Numbered from the stretch's first letter, positions 36,422 to 46,309 are shown. The stretch is 64,000 bases of DNA from Cytophagales bacterium UBA2561 (GCA_002340355.1 DDLX01000033.1:105770-169769), one strand, 5' to 3'. Notes: generated by a model not told the origin, from the sequence alone. Translations and numbers: made by a program.

Positions 36422-37297
36422 CTAATCTTCTTTCAGAAGTTGCCCTAATTGATGAATTAAACGAGTAGAAAGTTCGCTATCTTCGGTATTGCCTGCAAAG
36501 AAATGTTGCATTTCTTCTATATATTTTATAAATCCTGTTCTATTTTTAGTTTTAATATAATGATAAAGCATATCTGCTTCTTCTCGGAAAATTTGTAAAA
36601 CCTCTAAAACATATTCATTATAAATTTGAATATCAGCATAAAGACGTGGATTTTGGAGGACATAACGTGTAAAATAAATTAGGAAAATACGATAAGTTGG
36701 TGAGGAAAATTTCTTAACTGTCTCTAGTTCTCCGTCAAATTTAGAGAGGGTTTTCGCACTAACAAAAACATTAAAATGATTTAGTCCTTGGACAATGCCC
36801 ATAATTTTATCGTGGCGTTTATAACCAACATGATACACGAATGCACCTTCTTTAGTCAGTATTTCTTGGAAAAAATCCAAAAACTCACCACCAATTCGGT
36901 TGGAGTAATTTAATAAAACAACTTGTCCTTGTAACTTTGTAATTTGCTGGGAATACATTGGGTGTACTGAATGAAATTCAACCTCAATATCAGGTAATTG
37001 ATGTTGTAATTCTAAGAATTTTTCTACTACAAATTTTTTGACACTACATACCTCAAAAAGTACTTTGCCATGTAAATAAGGATAAATTTCTTCGAGAACT
37101 TCAGTCATTGCAAAAATCGGAACACTTAAAAACACAATATCCGAATTTTGGACTAATTCGGCATTGGTCTCAAATTCACCTGTTTCTTTAGCAGTGAACT
37201 TAACTTCAAAATCAGCTTCTCGAAAGAATTGTACCAACCAACTTCCCATTCCTGCACTACCACCGATTACACCTATTTTTTTTGTCGGATTCATCAT
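36422..37297 (-). CDS. tyrA: Prephenate dehydrogenase (TyrA family)
   Basis: TyrA converts prephenate to 4-hydroxyphenylpyruvate in tyrosine synthesis. The N-terminus has the nucleotide-binding loop 'KIGVIGGSAGMGSWLVQFF', followed by 'SDIVFLSVPI' and the substrate-site His segment 'FHSVHPMYS'. The C-terminal half is all-helical, as in the family. No chorismate mutase or ACT domain is fused. It is separate from the apbE gene upstream. Confidence 0.85.
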   Translation of the reverse strand: MMNPTKKIGVIGGSAGMGSWLVQFFREADFEVKFTAKETGEFETNAELVQNSDIVFLSVPIFAMTEVLEEIYPYLHGKVLFEVCSVKKFVVEKFLELQHQLPDIEVEFHSVHPMYSQQITKLQGQVVLLNYSNRIGGEFLDFFQEILTKEGAFVYHVGYKRHDKIMGIVQGLNHFNVFVSAKTLSKFDGELETVKKFSSPTYRIFLIYFTRYVLQNPRLYADIQIYNEYVLEVLQIFREEADMLYHYIKTKNRTGFIKYIEEMQHFFAGNTEDSELSTRLIHQLGQLLKED

Positions 37298-37422
37298 TAT
37301 TGTATCTCTACGAATTTAAAAATTGCTTAATGTGGAGTTTATGAGTTTACATCTAAGAGGTGCTAAAAATATATATAAAACTAAGAAAACTTACATTTTA
37401 TAGATTAGTGAATAATTTTCAT

Positions 37423-38469
37423 CTAATTTCTAGGAATTTCGATAAATTCTTGAATTCCTTTAGAAGCATAAGTTTGTAACTTTCCTTCTTCTTCATAAAT
37501 CAGAAAAACATCTAATTCAGGCATTTTTTCTGCAATAGTTTTCGCCATTTCTGTTCCCGCCACCATAAAAGCCGTGGCATAAGCATCGGCTGTCATGCAA
37601 TCAGGAGCAAAAACCGAAGCACTTAATAAGCTATGTTCGACAGGATAGCCCGTTTTAGGACTGATGGTATGGGCATATTTTTTTCCATCTCGAATATAAA
37701 AATTACGATAATTACCCGAAGTAGCAATAGCCCGATCCTGGAGTTGAACAATTCCTGTAATTTTTTGGTCTTCATTAGCTTTTGGATTGTCAATGCCAAT
37801 TTTCCAAGTCAAGTTTTTGTTATTCAAGCCTTTACAACGAGTTTCACCACCAATCTCGACTAAGTAATTTTCAATATTTTGAGTTTCTAAGAGTTGAGCA
37901 ACTACATCAACTCCGTATCCTTTGGCTAAAGCACTAAAATCCAACTGAATATTTTTTTCAAGTTTTTGGATATTTTTATTATCAAACTGAATCTTAGAAA
38001 ATCCAATCAGTTTTAGTAAAGAATCGACCTCATTTTGAGGCATTTCGGCTCGTTTTTCGGGTCCAAATCCCCACGCATTAACCAATGGCATAACCGTAGG
38101 ATCAAAAGCTCCATTCGTTACCTGATAAATTTCTGCACTTTTTTCTAAAACAGGATAAAAATAAGGTAACTTAAATTGAAAAGAATCTTGCTGATTAAAC
38201 TGTGAAATTTCAGAGTCAGAAATATAGGTAGAAAGACTTTGATTAAATATTTTCAAGATAGAGTCAGTAGAACTTTTCAAATTTAAGTCTTTGTCCGCCA
38301 AATATTTGACAGTGTAAGTTGTCCCCATTGTTTTCCCTTGAAAACTGAAAAGAGGTGTTTGATTTTCAGATTTGAGAGGTGGCGTTATTTGAGAGCGATA
38401 TAACCAAACTGCTCCCATCAGAGCCAACAGAAATAAGCTATATAAAGCGTTTTTTTTGGTATTGGACAT
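37423..38469 (-). CDS. apbE: FAD:protein FMN transferase (ApbE)
   Basis: ApbE covalently attaches FMN to threonine residues of exported flavoproteins such as Nqr subunits. An N-terminal hydrophobic segment (LYSLFLLALMGAVWLY) anchors or exports it. Family motifs are 'GKTMGTTYTVKYLAD', 'LDFSALAKGYGVDVVAQLL', 'NYLVEIGGETRCKG' and 'DAYATAFMVAGTEMA'. No nqr genes are in the window. Confidence 0.92.
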   Translation of the reverse strand: MSNTKKNALYSLFLLALMGAVWLYRSQITPPLKSENQTPLFSFQGKTMGTTYTVKYLADKDLNLKSSTDSILKIFNQSLSTYISDSEISQFNQQDSFQFKLPYFYPVLEKSAEIYQVTNGAFDPTVMPLVNAWGFGPEKRAEMPQNEVDSLLKLIGFSKIQFDNKNIQKLEKNIQLDFSALAKGYGVDVVAQLLETQNIENYLVEIGGETRCKGLNNKNLTWKIGIDNPKANEDQKITGIVQLQDRAIATSGNYRNFYIRDGKKYAHTISPKTGYPVEHSLLSASVFAPDCMTADAYATAFMVAGTEMAKTIAEKMPELDVFLIYEEEGKLQTYASKGIQEFIEIPRN

Positions 38470-38488
38470 GAGTTTTTAGCAAAAAAAA

Positions 38489-38523
38489 TAGGCTTGCTAA
38501 ATTCCAGAAACTTAGCAAGCCTA
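38489..38523. terminator. Terminator after asd
   Basis: TAGGCTTGCTAA pairs exactly with TTAGCAAGCCTA around an 11-nt loop. Confidence 0.7.
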
Positions 38524-38540
38524 AGAAATTATTCGATAAA

Positions 38541-39533
38541 TTAAATCAAATTATTTTCTTTCAAATATTCTGCAATTTGTACGGCATTAGTAGCAGCTCC
38601 TTTTCGAAGATTATCCGCTACAACCCAAGCATTTAAGGTTTTAGGTTGTGTTTCGTCTCTACGCAATCGTCCTACAAATGTGTCGTCTTTTTTATGAGAC
38701 CAGATAGGCATTGGATATACATTTTCCGCAGGGTTGTCTTGTAAAACAACATTAGGCGCAGAAGCTAAGATTTCCCGAACTTCTGGTAATTCAAACTCAT
38801 TTTCGAATTCAATATTGAGTGATTCAGCATGTCCACCTACGACAGGTACACGAACAGTAGTTGCCGTTACTTTAATACTGTCATCACCCATGATTTTATT
38901 CGTTTCCCGAATCATTTTCATTTCCTCCTTAGTGTATCCATTTTCTTGGAAAACATCAATATGAGGTAAAATATTCAAATCAATTGGGTGTGGATAGGCG
39001 GGGTTTTCAGGTGTTTTTCCATTGCGTTCATCCATTAACTGATCAACAGCTTGCTTACCTGAACCTGTAACGGATTGATAGGTAGAAGCTATTACTCGTT
39101 TAATACCATATTTGAGGTGTAAAGGATTCAAAACCACTACCATCTGAATCGTGGAACAATTTGGATTGGCAATAATTTTGTCTTCTGCCGTTAAGGTATG
39201 TGCATTAATTTCAGGAACAACCAATTTTTTGGTCGGATCCATTCGCCATGCAGACGAGTTATCAATAACCGTAGTTCCTACTTCAGCAAACTTGGGCGCA
39301 TATTCGAGGGAAGTACCTCCACCTGCTGAAAAAATAGCCACGTCGGGACGTAATTTGATGGCTTCCTCAGGGGTTACGATGGTGTACTTCTTGTTCTTAA
39401 ATTCCAATGTCTTACCTGCAGATCTTGCCGAAGCGACTGGAATTAACTCATCGAACGCAAAATCTCGCTCTTGAAGCACATTTAGAATTTCGGTGCCGAC
39501 AAGCCCAGTCGCACCTACTACCGCTAATTTCAT
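38541..39533 (-). CDS. asd: Aspartate-semialdehyde dehydrogenase
   Basis: Asd reduces aspartyl phosphate to the semialdehyde, the branch point to lysine, threonine, methionine and cell-wall diaminopimelate. Motifs: 'AVVGATGLVGTEILNVL' for NADP, the catalytic Cys in 'IANPNCSTIQMVV', and the His in 'VPVVGGHAESLNIEF'. Length and motifs are full. Confidence 0.95.
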   Translation of the reverse strand: MKLAVVGATGLVGTEILNVLQERDFAFDELIPVASARSAGKTLEFKNKKYTIVTPEEAIKLRPDVAIFSAGGGTSLEYAPKFAEVGTTVIDNSSAWRMDPTKKLVVPEINAHTLTAEDKIIANPNCSTIQMVVVLNPLHLKYGIKRVIASTYQSVTGSGKQAVDQLMDERNGKTPENPAYPHPIDLNILPHIDVFQENGYTKEEMKMIRETNKIMGDDSIKVTATTVRVPVVGGHAESLNIEFENEFELPEVREILASAPNVVLQDNPAENVYPMPIWSHKKDDTFVGRLRRDETQPKTLNAWVVADNLRKGAATNAVQIAEYLKENNLI

Positions 39534-39563
39534 CGTAATTTGGATTTAAATTAAAAAATTTAC

Positions 39564-39571
39564 CAAAGATA
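39564..39571 (-). promoter_or_regulatory. -7 element for asd
   Basis: TATCTTTG on the minus strand is a full match. No TTG is seen at the usual distance upstream. Confidence 0.4.
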
Positions 39572-39812
39572 CGGGTAAATTTCTATATATGCTTCTAAAC
39601 TGACTATTTTAAATATAGAATTCTCGGATATTGATGTCTTTCCTAAACGAGGCAAAGTTTTGATTATCAAGTATTTTTGTTGATTTTTCAGGCTAATATT
39701 ATCAATAAAAACACCCACAATAAACTGATAATCAATATTTTATTTATAACCTAAACAATTTCTAAGATTTTTAGTGAAATTTCAAAATCCATTGACTCTA
39801 TCCAAATTCAAA

Positions 39813-39842
39813 TTGATTTCCGTGTGGTTTTGCCTAACTTTG
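39813..39842 (+). promoter_or_regulatory. Promoter for the serB-serA fusion gene
   Basis: TTG (39813-39815), a 19-bp spacer and TAACTTTG (39835-39842) fully match the consensus. The start codon is 31 bp further. The rest of the 340-bp gap holds nothing notable. Confidence 0.7.
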
Positions 39843-39873
39843 GAGTTTCAAAAACAAAATCTGGACGGAACGC

Positions 39874-41766
39874 ATGAACCCGAAAAAAAATTTCATCATT
39901 GATTTTGATAGTACCTTCACCAAAGTCGAAGGACTGGACGAACTGGCGAAAATTTCCCTTGCCGACCAAAATAATGTCGATCAAATCACGGCACAAATTA
40001 AAGCCATTACTGACCAAGGCATGACGGGCGAAATTTCCTTCCGTCAATCGCTCGAAAAACGGCTTGATCTCCTCAAGGCAAATCGTAATCACATCAATAA
40101 GCTGATTGATTTTCTGAAAGATAAAGTTTCCGTTTCTGTCATACGAAACAAAATTTTCTTAGAAACATATGCAGATGATATCTTCATTGTGTCGAGCGGT
40201 TTTCGGGAATTTATTGAACCTATTGTCGTTGAGTATGGTATCAAACCCGAAAATGTTTATGCCAACGAATTCATCTTTGACGAAGAGGGAAATGTCATAG
40301 GATTTGATGCCTCAAACCCACTTTCCAAAAATAACGGGAAAGTAAAATTAATGAGTGAGTTAAATCTGAAAGGAGATATTTATGTTATTGGAGATGGGTA
40401 TACAGATTATGAAATTAAAAAGGCTGGTTTTGCTAATAAGTTTTATGCCTTTACCGAAAACGTAAGCCGAGATAGTGTTATCGAAAAAGCTGACCATATT
40501 ACTCCAAGCCTTGACGAGTTTTTGTATGTTCATAAATTGCCAATGGCGATTTCTTATCCCAAAAGTCGAATTAACGTACTTTTGCTCGAAAATGTTCATC
40601 CCAAAGCCAAGCAAATCTTTGAAAAAGAAGGCTATAATGTCCAAACAGTAGCAGGAGCTTTAGACGAAGATGAATTATGTGAAGCAATTAAAAATGTCTC
40701 AATTGTCGGCATTCGTTCCAAAACTCACATCACCAAAAAAGTGCTTAAACATGCCAATAAATTAATTGGAGTGGGTGCCTTTTGTATTGGAACAAATCAA
40801 ATTGATTTAGAGGCTTGTGCTGAAAAAGGAATTGCCGTTTTCAATGCACCGTACAGCAATACCCGAAGTGTGGTTGAATTAGCAATTGCTGAGATTATTA
40901 TGCTAATGCGAAATTTGCCTGACAAAACCGAATCTATGAAAAAAGGAAGTTGGGACAAATCGGCTACAAATAGTTTTGAGATTCGAGGTAAAAAATTGGG
41001 ATTAGTCGGTTATGGAAATATCGGAACACAACTTTCTGTCGTAGCCGAAGCGATGGGAATGGAAATTTATTTCTATGATTTGGTCGATAAATTGGCAATT
41101 GGAAACGCTAAAAAATGTGATACTTTAGAGGAATTATTGAATCTTTCGGATATTGTTTCTTTGCACGTCGATGGTCGTCCCGAAAACAAAAATTTCATTG
41201 GGGAAAAAGAATTTTCTCAGATGAAAGATGGCGTAACTTTCTTGAATTTGGCACGCGGTTTTGTCGTTGAAATTCCTGCCTTGGTTCAAGCATTGCAAAG
41301 CGGAAAAGTACGGGGGGCTGGTGTGGATGTTTTCCCTCAAGAACCCAAAAACAATCAAGAGGAATTTGTGTCGGAATTGCGAATAATGAATAATGTTATC
41401 TTGACTCCTCACATTGGCGGAAGCACCCAAGAAGCTCAGGAAAATATTGGTAGTTTCGTACCGAACAAAATGATTGAATATGTTAATACAGGTAATACGT
41501 TTGGTAGTGTAAATTTGCCTCAGATTCAGTTGCCAAAGCTCGAAAATGCCCACCGCCTGATGCACATTCACGAAAATAAATCGGGAATTATTTCGCAAAT
41601 GAATCAGATTTTGGCGCAACATGATGCTAATATTACAGGGCAATATCTCAAGACAACGGAAAAAATTGGCTATGTCATCACAGATGTAAACAAGGAATAT
41701 TCCAAAGAAGTTGTGAAAGCCCTCAAAAATATCGAAGGAACAATTCGTTTCCGAGTGCTTTATTAA
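39874..41766 (+). CDS. serA: SerB-SerA fusion: HAD phosphatase plus phosphoglycerate dehydrogenase with ACT
   Basis: Residues 1-215 are a HAD phosphatase: DFDSTF (nucleophile Asp 10 and Asp 12), 'IVSSGFREFI' and 'GDGYTDYEIKKAG'. This is the phosphoserine phosphatase type. Residues 222-540 are D-3-phosphoglycerate dehydrogenase: 'GVGAFCIGTNQIDLEACAEK', Rossmann 'LGLVGYGNIGTQLS', 'FLNLARGFVVEIPAL' and catalytic His 'LTPHIGGST'. The last 80 residues are an ACT domain for feedback by serine. Two non-consecutive steps of serine synthesis are thus on one chain. Confidence 0.9.
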   Translation: MNPKKNFIIDFDSTFTKVEGLDELAKISLADQNNVDQITAQIKAITDQGMTGEISFRQSLEKRLDLLKANRNHINKLIDFLKDKVSVSVIRNKIFLETYADDIFIVSSGFREFIEPIVVEYGIKPENVYANEFIFDEEGNVIGFDASNPLSKNNGKVKLMSELNLKGDIYVIGDGYTDYEIKKAGFANKFYAFTENVSRDSVIEKADHITPSLDEFLYVHKLPMAISYPKSRINVLLLENVHPKAKQIFEKEGYNVQTVAGALDEDELCEAIKNVSIVGIRSKTHITKKVLKHANKLIGVGAFCIGTNQIDLEACAEKGIAVFNAPYSNTRSVVELAIAEIIMLMRNLPDKTESMKKGSWDKSATNSFEIRGKKLGLVGYGNIGTQLSVVAEAMGMEIYFYDLVDKLAIGNAKKCDTLEELLNLSDIVSLHVDGRPENKNFIGEKEFSQMKDGVTFLNLARGFVVEIPALVQALQSGKVRGAGVDVFPQEPKNNQEEFVSELRIMNNVILTPHIGGSTQEAQENIGSFVPNKMIEYVNTGNTFGSVNLPQIQLPKLENAHRLMHIHENKSGIISQMNQILAQHDANITGQYLKTTEKIGYVITDVNKEYSKEVVKALKNIEGTIRFRVLY

Positions 41767-41784
41767 TTGATTTGTTTTTTAACC

Positions 41785-41820
41785 AAACCTATAAGGTTTT
41801 CAAAAACCTTATAGGTTTTT
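41785..41820. terminator. Terminator after serA
   Basis: AAACCTATAAGGTTTT and its exact 16-bp complement close a 2-nt loop, with a T-run after it. Confidence 0.8.
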
Positions 41821-41869
41821 ATTTTGTGATTTTTTTCGTATTTTGCTACAAATCAAACTTTTAAAGAAG

Positions 41870-43456
41870 ATGGAAAAGACTCAGGAAATCGAAGAATTAT
41901 TACAAGAAAGTAAAAAAAACTGTCATGATTTAGAGAATATACTCTACAGTAGCAAAAAGGAAGATGAAATTAACTGGGGAGCATTTGAGAAAAAATTTAG
42001 TATTACAGTAAAAATTATAGACCAAATTTTAGTAAAATCAAAAGTGATAGAAGATATCAATACAGAAAGTGAGATGCCAATTTGGCATAATTTAGGTTAC
42101 AGGTATAGTACTCTGATATTCAATCATATAAAAAAACATCAAGATAAGAAAAAAAATAGTTTGTTTTTAAAACTTGACCGCAGGGCTTATAGCTTTGATT
42201 TTTTATCATACCTAAATTCCCTTGCCCAACCTTCCACAGGAAAAAATATTAATGATTTTAATAGAATAGATTTTGAATCTTTAATCTTAGAAAGACTGTC
42301 TGATACTATATATTTTTTAGATAAATATATACATTTAACAAAACAACCTAATAACAAAGACTTTAAAAATAAAACTCTAAAATATGCTCTAAAATATATG
42401 TTAATTCTTGATTTTCAATGTATTCAATACATCGAAGAACAACTTCCTGTAAATGCACAATTTATTGTTTTTGCAGGTGAAAATGGAGACGGAAAAACGT
42501 CCATTTTACAGGCTTTGAGTTTAGGTTTTTATAATTCAAATGACTTACCAGAAAGTGAAATAGGTCGAAAAGATACTGTCATTCACGTCCAATATAAATC
42601 CAAAGACACCTCATTCCATAATGAAATATATAACAATCCCTACTGGACAAATTTATATGCTTTACAGCAACATATTGCCGAATTAAAGCCTTTTGCGGCG
42701 TATGGTGCATCTCGTTTGAAGGTTTTGGAAAAAGCCAAACCACAAAATCCACTCTTAAATCTGAATACGGATAAAGCCCAACTTATCAATATTTTTGAAT
42801 CATGGTTGCGGGATATTTCGGTCAATGAACCTGAAAAGTTTACCGAAATCAAAAAAACATTACTCCAATTATTACCTCATATTTCGGATATTGTCAAGAA
42901 AGATGAAAGTAAAATTATTAGTGATTTTGTCTTTATCGAAAAAGGCAATCGTGTTGATTTTGAACACCTTTCGGCAGGTCATAAAAGTATTGTTCTGATG
43001 GTTGGTGATATGTTGATGCGCCTTTCGGAAGCCCAACCCGAAATCCAAAAACCAAGTGATTTAGCAGGTATTGTTTTGATTGATGAATTGGAAGCACATT
43101 TGCATCCGAAATGGCAAAAAGAATTTCCTAAAATCTTATGCGAAATTTTCCCCAAAGTACAATTTATCGTCACGACTCATTCGGCAGTTTGTTTGTTGGG
43201 AATGCCTGAAAATACGGTATTTTTTAAGGTCAAACGTTCCGAAACCGAAGGGACACAACTCGAACGTCTCCAGTTGGATATTAAAAATTTACTGCCTAAT
43301 CAGATTTTGACTTCACCAATTTTTGATTTAGATATTTTGCCCGTTTCCAATGAAAACGTATCTGAAATTGATACCGCCCCGACTTACCAAGAAACTGAAC
43401 GGCGTAAAAATTTGGATGACAAATTGAGCAAATTAGCTAAAAAACTTCAAAAATAA
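41870..43456 (+). CDS. ptuA: Septu-like ATPase PtuA
   Basis: The start was set at 41870 (MEKTQEIEELLQ); the frame is open from 41843. The N-terminal 195 residues are helical and Lys/Asn-rich. Walker A is 'FAGENGDGKTSILQAL' (near residue 200). The C-terminal half has 'FEHLSAGHKSIVLMVGDMLMRL' (signature), 'IVLIDELEAHLHPKWQ' (Walker B, near residue 400) and 'QFIVTTHSAVCLL'. The HNH gene that follows 12 bp later makes this a Septu-type anti-phage pair. In Septu the ATPase binds and restrains the nuclease until infection. Confidence 0.8.
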   Translation: MEKTQEIEELLQESKKNCHDLENILYSSKKEDEINWGAFEKKFSITVKIIDQILVKSKVIEDINTESEMPIWHNLGYRYSTLIFNHIKKHQDKKKNSLFLKLDRRAYSFDFLSYLNSLAQPSTGKNINDFNRIDFESLILERLSDTIYFLDKYIHLTKQPNNKDFKNKTLKYALKYMLILDFQCIQYIEEQLPVNAQFIVFAGENGDGKTSILQALSLGFYNSNDLPESEIGRKDTVIHVQYKSKDTSFHNEIYNNPYWTNLYALQQHIAELKPFAAYGASRLKVLEKAKPQNPLLNLNTDKAQLINIFESWLRDISVNEPEKFTEIKKTLLQLLPHISDIVKKDESKIISDFVFIEKGNRVDFEHLSAGHKSIVLMVGDMLMRLSEAQPEIQKPSDLAGIVLIDELEAHLHPKWQKEFPKILCEIFPKVQFIVTTHSAVCLLGMPENTVFFKVKRSETEGTQLERLQLDIKNLLPNQILTSPIFDLDILPVSNENVSEIDTAPTYQETERRKNLDDKLSKLAKKLQK

Positions 43457-43468
43457 CCTGCCAATCCA

Positions 43469-44362
43469 ATGCGAAAAATTGACAAAAAATTTCGTCCAAT
43501 TCCCGAAAAACTAAAAGACTGTTTTCAGGAAAGACAAGAAAACTTACTCAAAAAAGAAGAGCTTCATCAGTTTGATTCACAATGTTATAACTCATCAATC
43601 AAAGAAGATTTAAAGAAATTATATCACAATAAATGTGCTTTCTGTGAAAGTAAGCTGAACGAAATTCCAAATGACAGCTATCAATTTACAGTAGAACATT
43701 TTCGACCTAAAAAGGGAACAAATTCATATTTTTGGTTGGGTTATGAATGGTCGAATTTAATGCCCTCCTGTCAGAAATGCAATGGTAAAAAAGATGATAA
43801 TTTTCGACTCCCCAATAAACGTAAAAAACAAAAATTGCCTCTAAAAACCGAAAATGGTCAAAAAATTATTGACTTGGAAAGGTGTCGGGCAGATGGAGAA
43901 GAATTGTTAGCTGAAAATCCCTTTTTGTTGCATCCCGAATTAGAAAACCCGATGGACTTTTTAGCTTTTGATATTAATAAGTTAGGTTATTTTATTGAAA
44001 ATATTCAAAATAAACGAGCTAAATATACAATTGATTTATGCCAATTAAATCGTTCGGATTTATGGGAAAAACGGAAGAAAATTTATGATAATTTTTTGAC
44101 CGAACTCAAAGATAAATTAGTGGAATTGGTCGAAATCTATGGTGCAGATTATACCGAAAAGGAATTGAAATTTGGATTTCATTCAATATTTAAAAAAATG
44201 TATTTTGGAGCGATTGAAGAACAAACTGAATATTGTAGTTTCCGTCTTTTCTTGATAGAAAATTTTGAGATTTTATTTCTGGAGAAAATAGAAGCTGACG
44301 AAATGAAAGATATTTTATCTGAGGCATTTGTCCTTTTTTTAAATGATGTTGAGATAAACTAA
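43469..44362 (+). CDS. ptuB: Septu-like HNH nuclease PtuB
   Basis: The HNH domain spans residues 53-110: CAFC (56-59), 'FTVEHFRPK' (His 77), 'YEWSNLMPSCQKCNGKK' (Asn 96, Cys 101 and Cys 104). This matches PtuB and the HNH proteins of retron-Septu systems. The C-terminal 180 residues are helical and of unknown role. It is translated right after ptuA. No reverse transcriptase or retron RNA is found next to it, so this is plain Septu. Confidence 0.8.
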   Translation: MRKIDKKFRPIPEKLKDCFQERQENLLKKEELHQFDSQCYNSSIKEDLKKLYHNKCAFCESKLNEIPNDSYQFTVEHFRPKKGTNSYFWLGYEWSNLMPSCQKCNGKKDDNFRLPNKRKKQKLPLKTENGQKIIDLERCRADGEELLAENPFLLHPELENPMDFLAFDINKLGYFIENIQNKRAKYTIDLCQLNRSDLWEKRKKIYDNFLTELKDKLVELVEIYGADYTEKELKFGFHSIFKKMYFGAIEEQTEYCSFRLFLIENFEILFLEKIEADEMKDILSEAFVLFLNDVEIN

Positions 44363-44410
44363 CCTTTAACTTTAAAATGTTTTTTATTAAAAGAAAACTG
44401 AAAGAAATAG

Positions 44411-44587
44411 ATGAGGTTTTCTGAAATTATGTTTAATAGAGGTTTTGATGAGCTTATCATCTTTCCTATTGCTAAGAATTTGACTGAAAGTTTAGACATA
44501 GAAATTCAAGAATCAGTTCAAAAAGACATTGAAAAAATACTAAATAATGCCTTTCAAAAATTCTTAGAACGTAGCCTTAATATCTGA
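44411..44587 (+). CDS. Small ORF downstream of the Septu pair (58 aa)
   Basis: The frame starts at ATG 44411 and reads 'MRFSEIMFNRGFDELIIFP', then an amphipathic 'IEIQESVQKDIEKILNNAFQ', and stops at 44585-44587. It looks like coding sequence but I cannot name a family. It may be a decayed gene end or a small accessory protein. The remainder of the 450-bp gap up to the gldJ-like gene shows only fragments. Confidence 0.3.
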   Translation: MRFSEIMFNRGFDELIIFPIAKNLTESLDIEIQESVQKDIEKILNNAFQKFLERSLNI

Positions 44588-44815
44588 TTATCGAAACTAA
44601 AAGACACATTTTGACGTTCTGGCAAAAGGATTTTAGAAATCTATAATTTACAAGATAAGTATGAAAATACAGCATAATTTGATAAAAATTTTCCTGTAGA
44701 GTTCTTGTTATTTGGATACTAAAATGGGACTTGATAGTGTTATTAAAAAAACGTTAAAATCAAAATAGTAACAAGACGGGTCAAAAACCTAAAAACGATT
44801 ATAAAACAGCAAATT

Positions 44816-46246
44816 ATGAACAGATTCTCAAGGTTCTTCTATGGTTTTGTGTTTTTGCTTGCTCTCTCAGTAGGCTTGACAAGCTGTGGAAAAGACAAGA
44901 AACCTGTAAGTTATGACCCCGGTTCTGAAAGCACGAAAACGGGCGCAAGGTATAATACCAACCTCAAAAAACAAGGAGAAGAATTTACACTCCGAAAGTT
45001 CGAAGGACAGCCAGAACCTCCCGGTATGGTTTTTATTGAGGGTGGGCGGCATATCTTAGGTACATTCGAAGAAGACCTGATGAAAACCCAAGATGCTGAA
45101 GAACGTACTGTAACCATTGCTTCCTTTTATATGGATGAAACCGAAGTAGCAAATGTTCATTACTTAGAATATTTATTTTTTGTGTTAAAAGATTCTTCTC
45201 AAGGAGATCCTCAAAATCCAAAATACCAAGAAGCCTTACCAGATACATTAGTTTGGGCAGAAGTTTTGGCATTCAATGATCCTTATGTTGATCATTATTT
45301 TCGGTATCCTGGTTTCCGATTTTTCCCTGTTGTAGGGATTTCTTGGCGACAAGCTCAGGAGTATTGTCGATGGCGAACTGATGCTGTAAATCAAGAATTG
45401 GTATTAGCAAATGGTACTAAAGAAGAAAGGGAAAAAGTCAAATCTGCCCGTGAAAGTGGTGGCGGTGGTGGTGCCGAAGGTGGTGAAGGAGGCGAAAATG
45501 GACGTATTCCTTTGGAATCTGGTATCGTACTGCCTCGTTACCGACTCCCAACTGAAGCTGAGTGGGAATATGCTGCCAAAGGCTTAGTCGGAACACAGTA
45601 TATGGATGAAATGCAAGATTACTCCCGAATTTATCCTTGGGATGGACACTCATTACGGAATCCCTATGGTAAGCAAATGGGGCAGTTTTTAGCCAACTTC
45701 CGAAGAGGTCGAGGTGATTATGCTGGTATTTCAGGAAAGTTAAATGATGGGGCAATGATCACTGAATGGGTTTATGCCTTTCCACCAAATGACTACGGCT
45801 TGTATAATATGGCAGGAAATGTAAACGAATGGGTAGAAGACATTTATCGACCACTAAGTCATGAGAGTGTGGGTAATTTGAATCCTGCTCGAACAGATGG
45901 AATGTATTTAGTAGATTCGGTTACACAAGCCAGTAACCCTCGTCGATTTAAGAATCCTGACTTAGGTGGTGGACGTGGTGCCATGACCACGGGACCTGAC
46001 CCTGCAACTTATACCTCCTTGGAAACTTCAACCTTAGGTTATGCAGGAATTACAAATGCAGATGGTTCGATAAGCCCAGATGGTACCTCTTTAATGGGTA
46101 ACCATGTCCGAGTTTATAAGGGTGGTTCTTGGGCAGATGGAGCCTATTGGTTATCTCCCGGAACACGCCGTTTTTTAGAACAGGACTCTTCGACTTCGAC
46201 TATTGGTTTCCGATGTGCGATGATTCGAGCAGGTACAAATCATTAA
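44816..46246 (+). CDS. gldJ: GldJ-like gliding motility lipoprotein, FGE/SUMF1 fold
   Basis: A lipoprotein signal ends in VGLTSC. The mature protein has the formylglycine-generating-enzyme fold: 'GMVFIEGGRHILGTFEEDL', 'RLPTEAEWEYAAKG', 'YGLYNMAGNVNEWVEDIY' and 'VRVYKGGSWADG..GFRCAM'. In Bacteroidota such lipoproteins are GldJ and GldK of the gliding/T9SS apparatus; the length (476 aa) and the N-terminus fit GldJ better. A Gly/Glu-rich insert (GGGGGAEGGEGGENG) near residue 210 is unusual. The active-site Cys pair of true FGE is not apparent. Confidence 0.7.
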   Translation: MNRFSRFFYGFVFLLALSVGLTSCGKDKKPVSYDPGSESTKTGARYNTNLKKQGEEFTLRKFEGQPEPPGMVFIEGGRHILGTFEEDLMKTQDAEERTVTIASFYMDETEVANVHYLEYLFFVLKDSSQGDPQNPKYQEALPDTLVWAEVLAFNDPYVDHYFRYPGFRFFPVVGISWRQAQEYCRWRTDAVNQELVLANGTKEEREKVKSARESGGGGGAEGGEGGENGRIPLESGIVLPRYRLPTEAEWEYAAKGLVGTQYMDEMQDYSRIYPWDGHSLRNPYGKQMGQFLANFRRGRGDYAGISGKLNDGAMITEWVYAFPPNDYGLYNMAGNVNEWVEDIYRPLSHESVGNLNPARTDGMYLVDSVTQASNPRRFKNPDLGGGRGAMTTGPDPATYTSLETSTLGYAGITNADGSISPDGTSLMGNHVRVYKGGSWADGAYWLSPGTRRFLEQDSSTSTIGFRCAMIRAGTNH

Positions 46247-46277
46247 ACCTAAATTATATACTTTTATGTTTTGCCAA

Positions 46278-46309
46278 AGCCGTACTTTAAAAAAGAGTAC
46301 GGTTTTTTT
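46278..46309. terminator. Terminator after the gldJ-like gene
   Basis: AGCCGTACT pairs with AGTACGGTT and a run of T follows. Confidence 0.7.

Noticed and set aside
41870..44362. A retron-type system around the ATPase/HNH pair
   Set aside because: No reverse transcriptase gene and no retron RNA-like repeats are found next to it.
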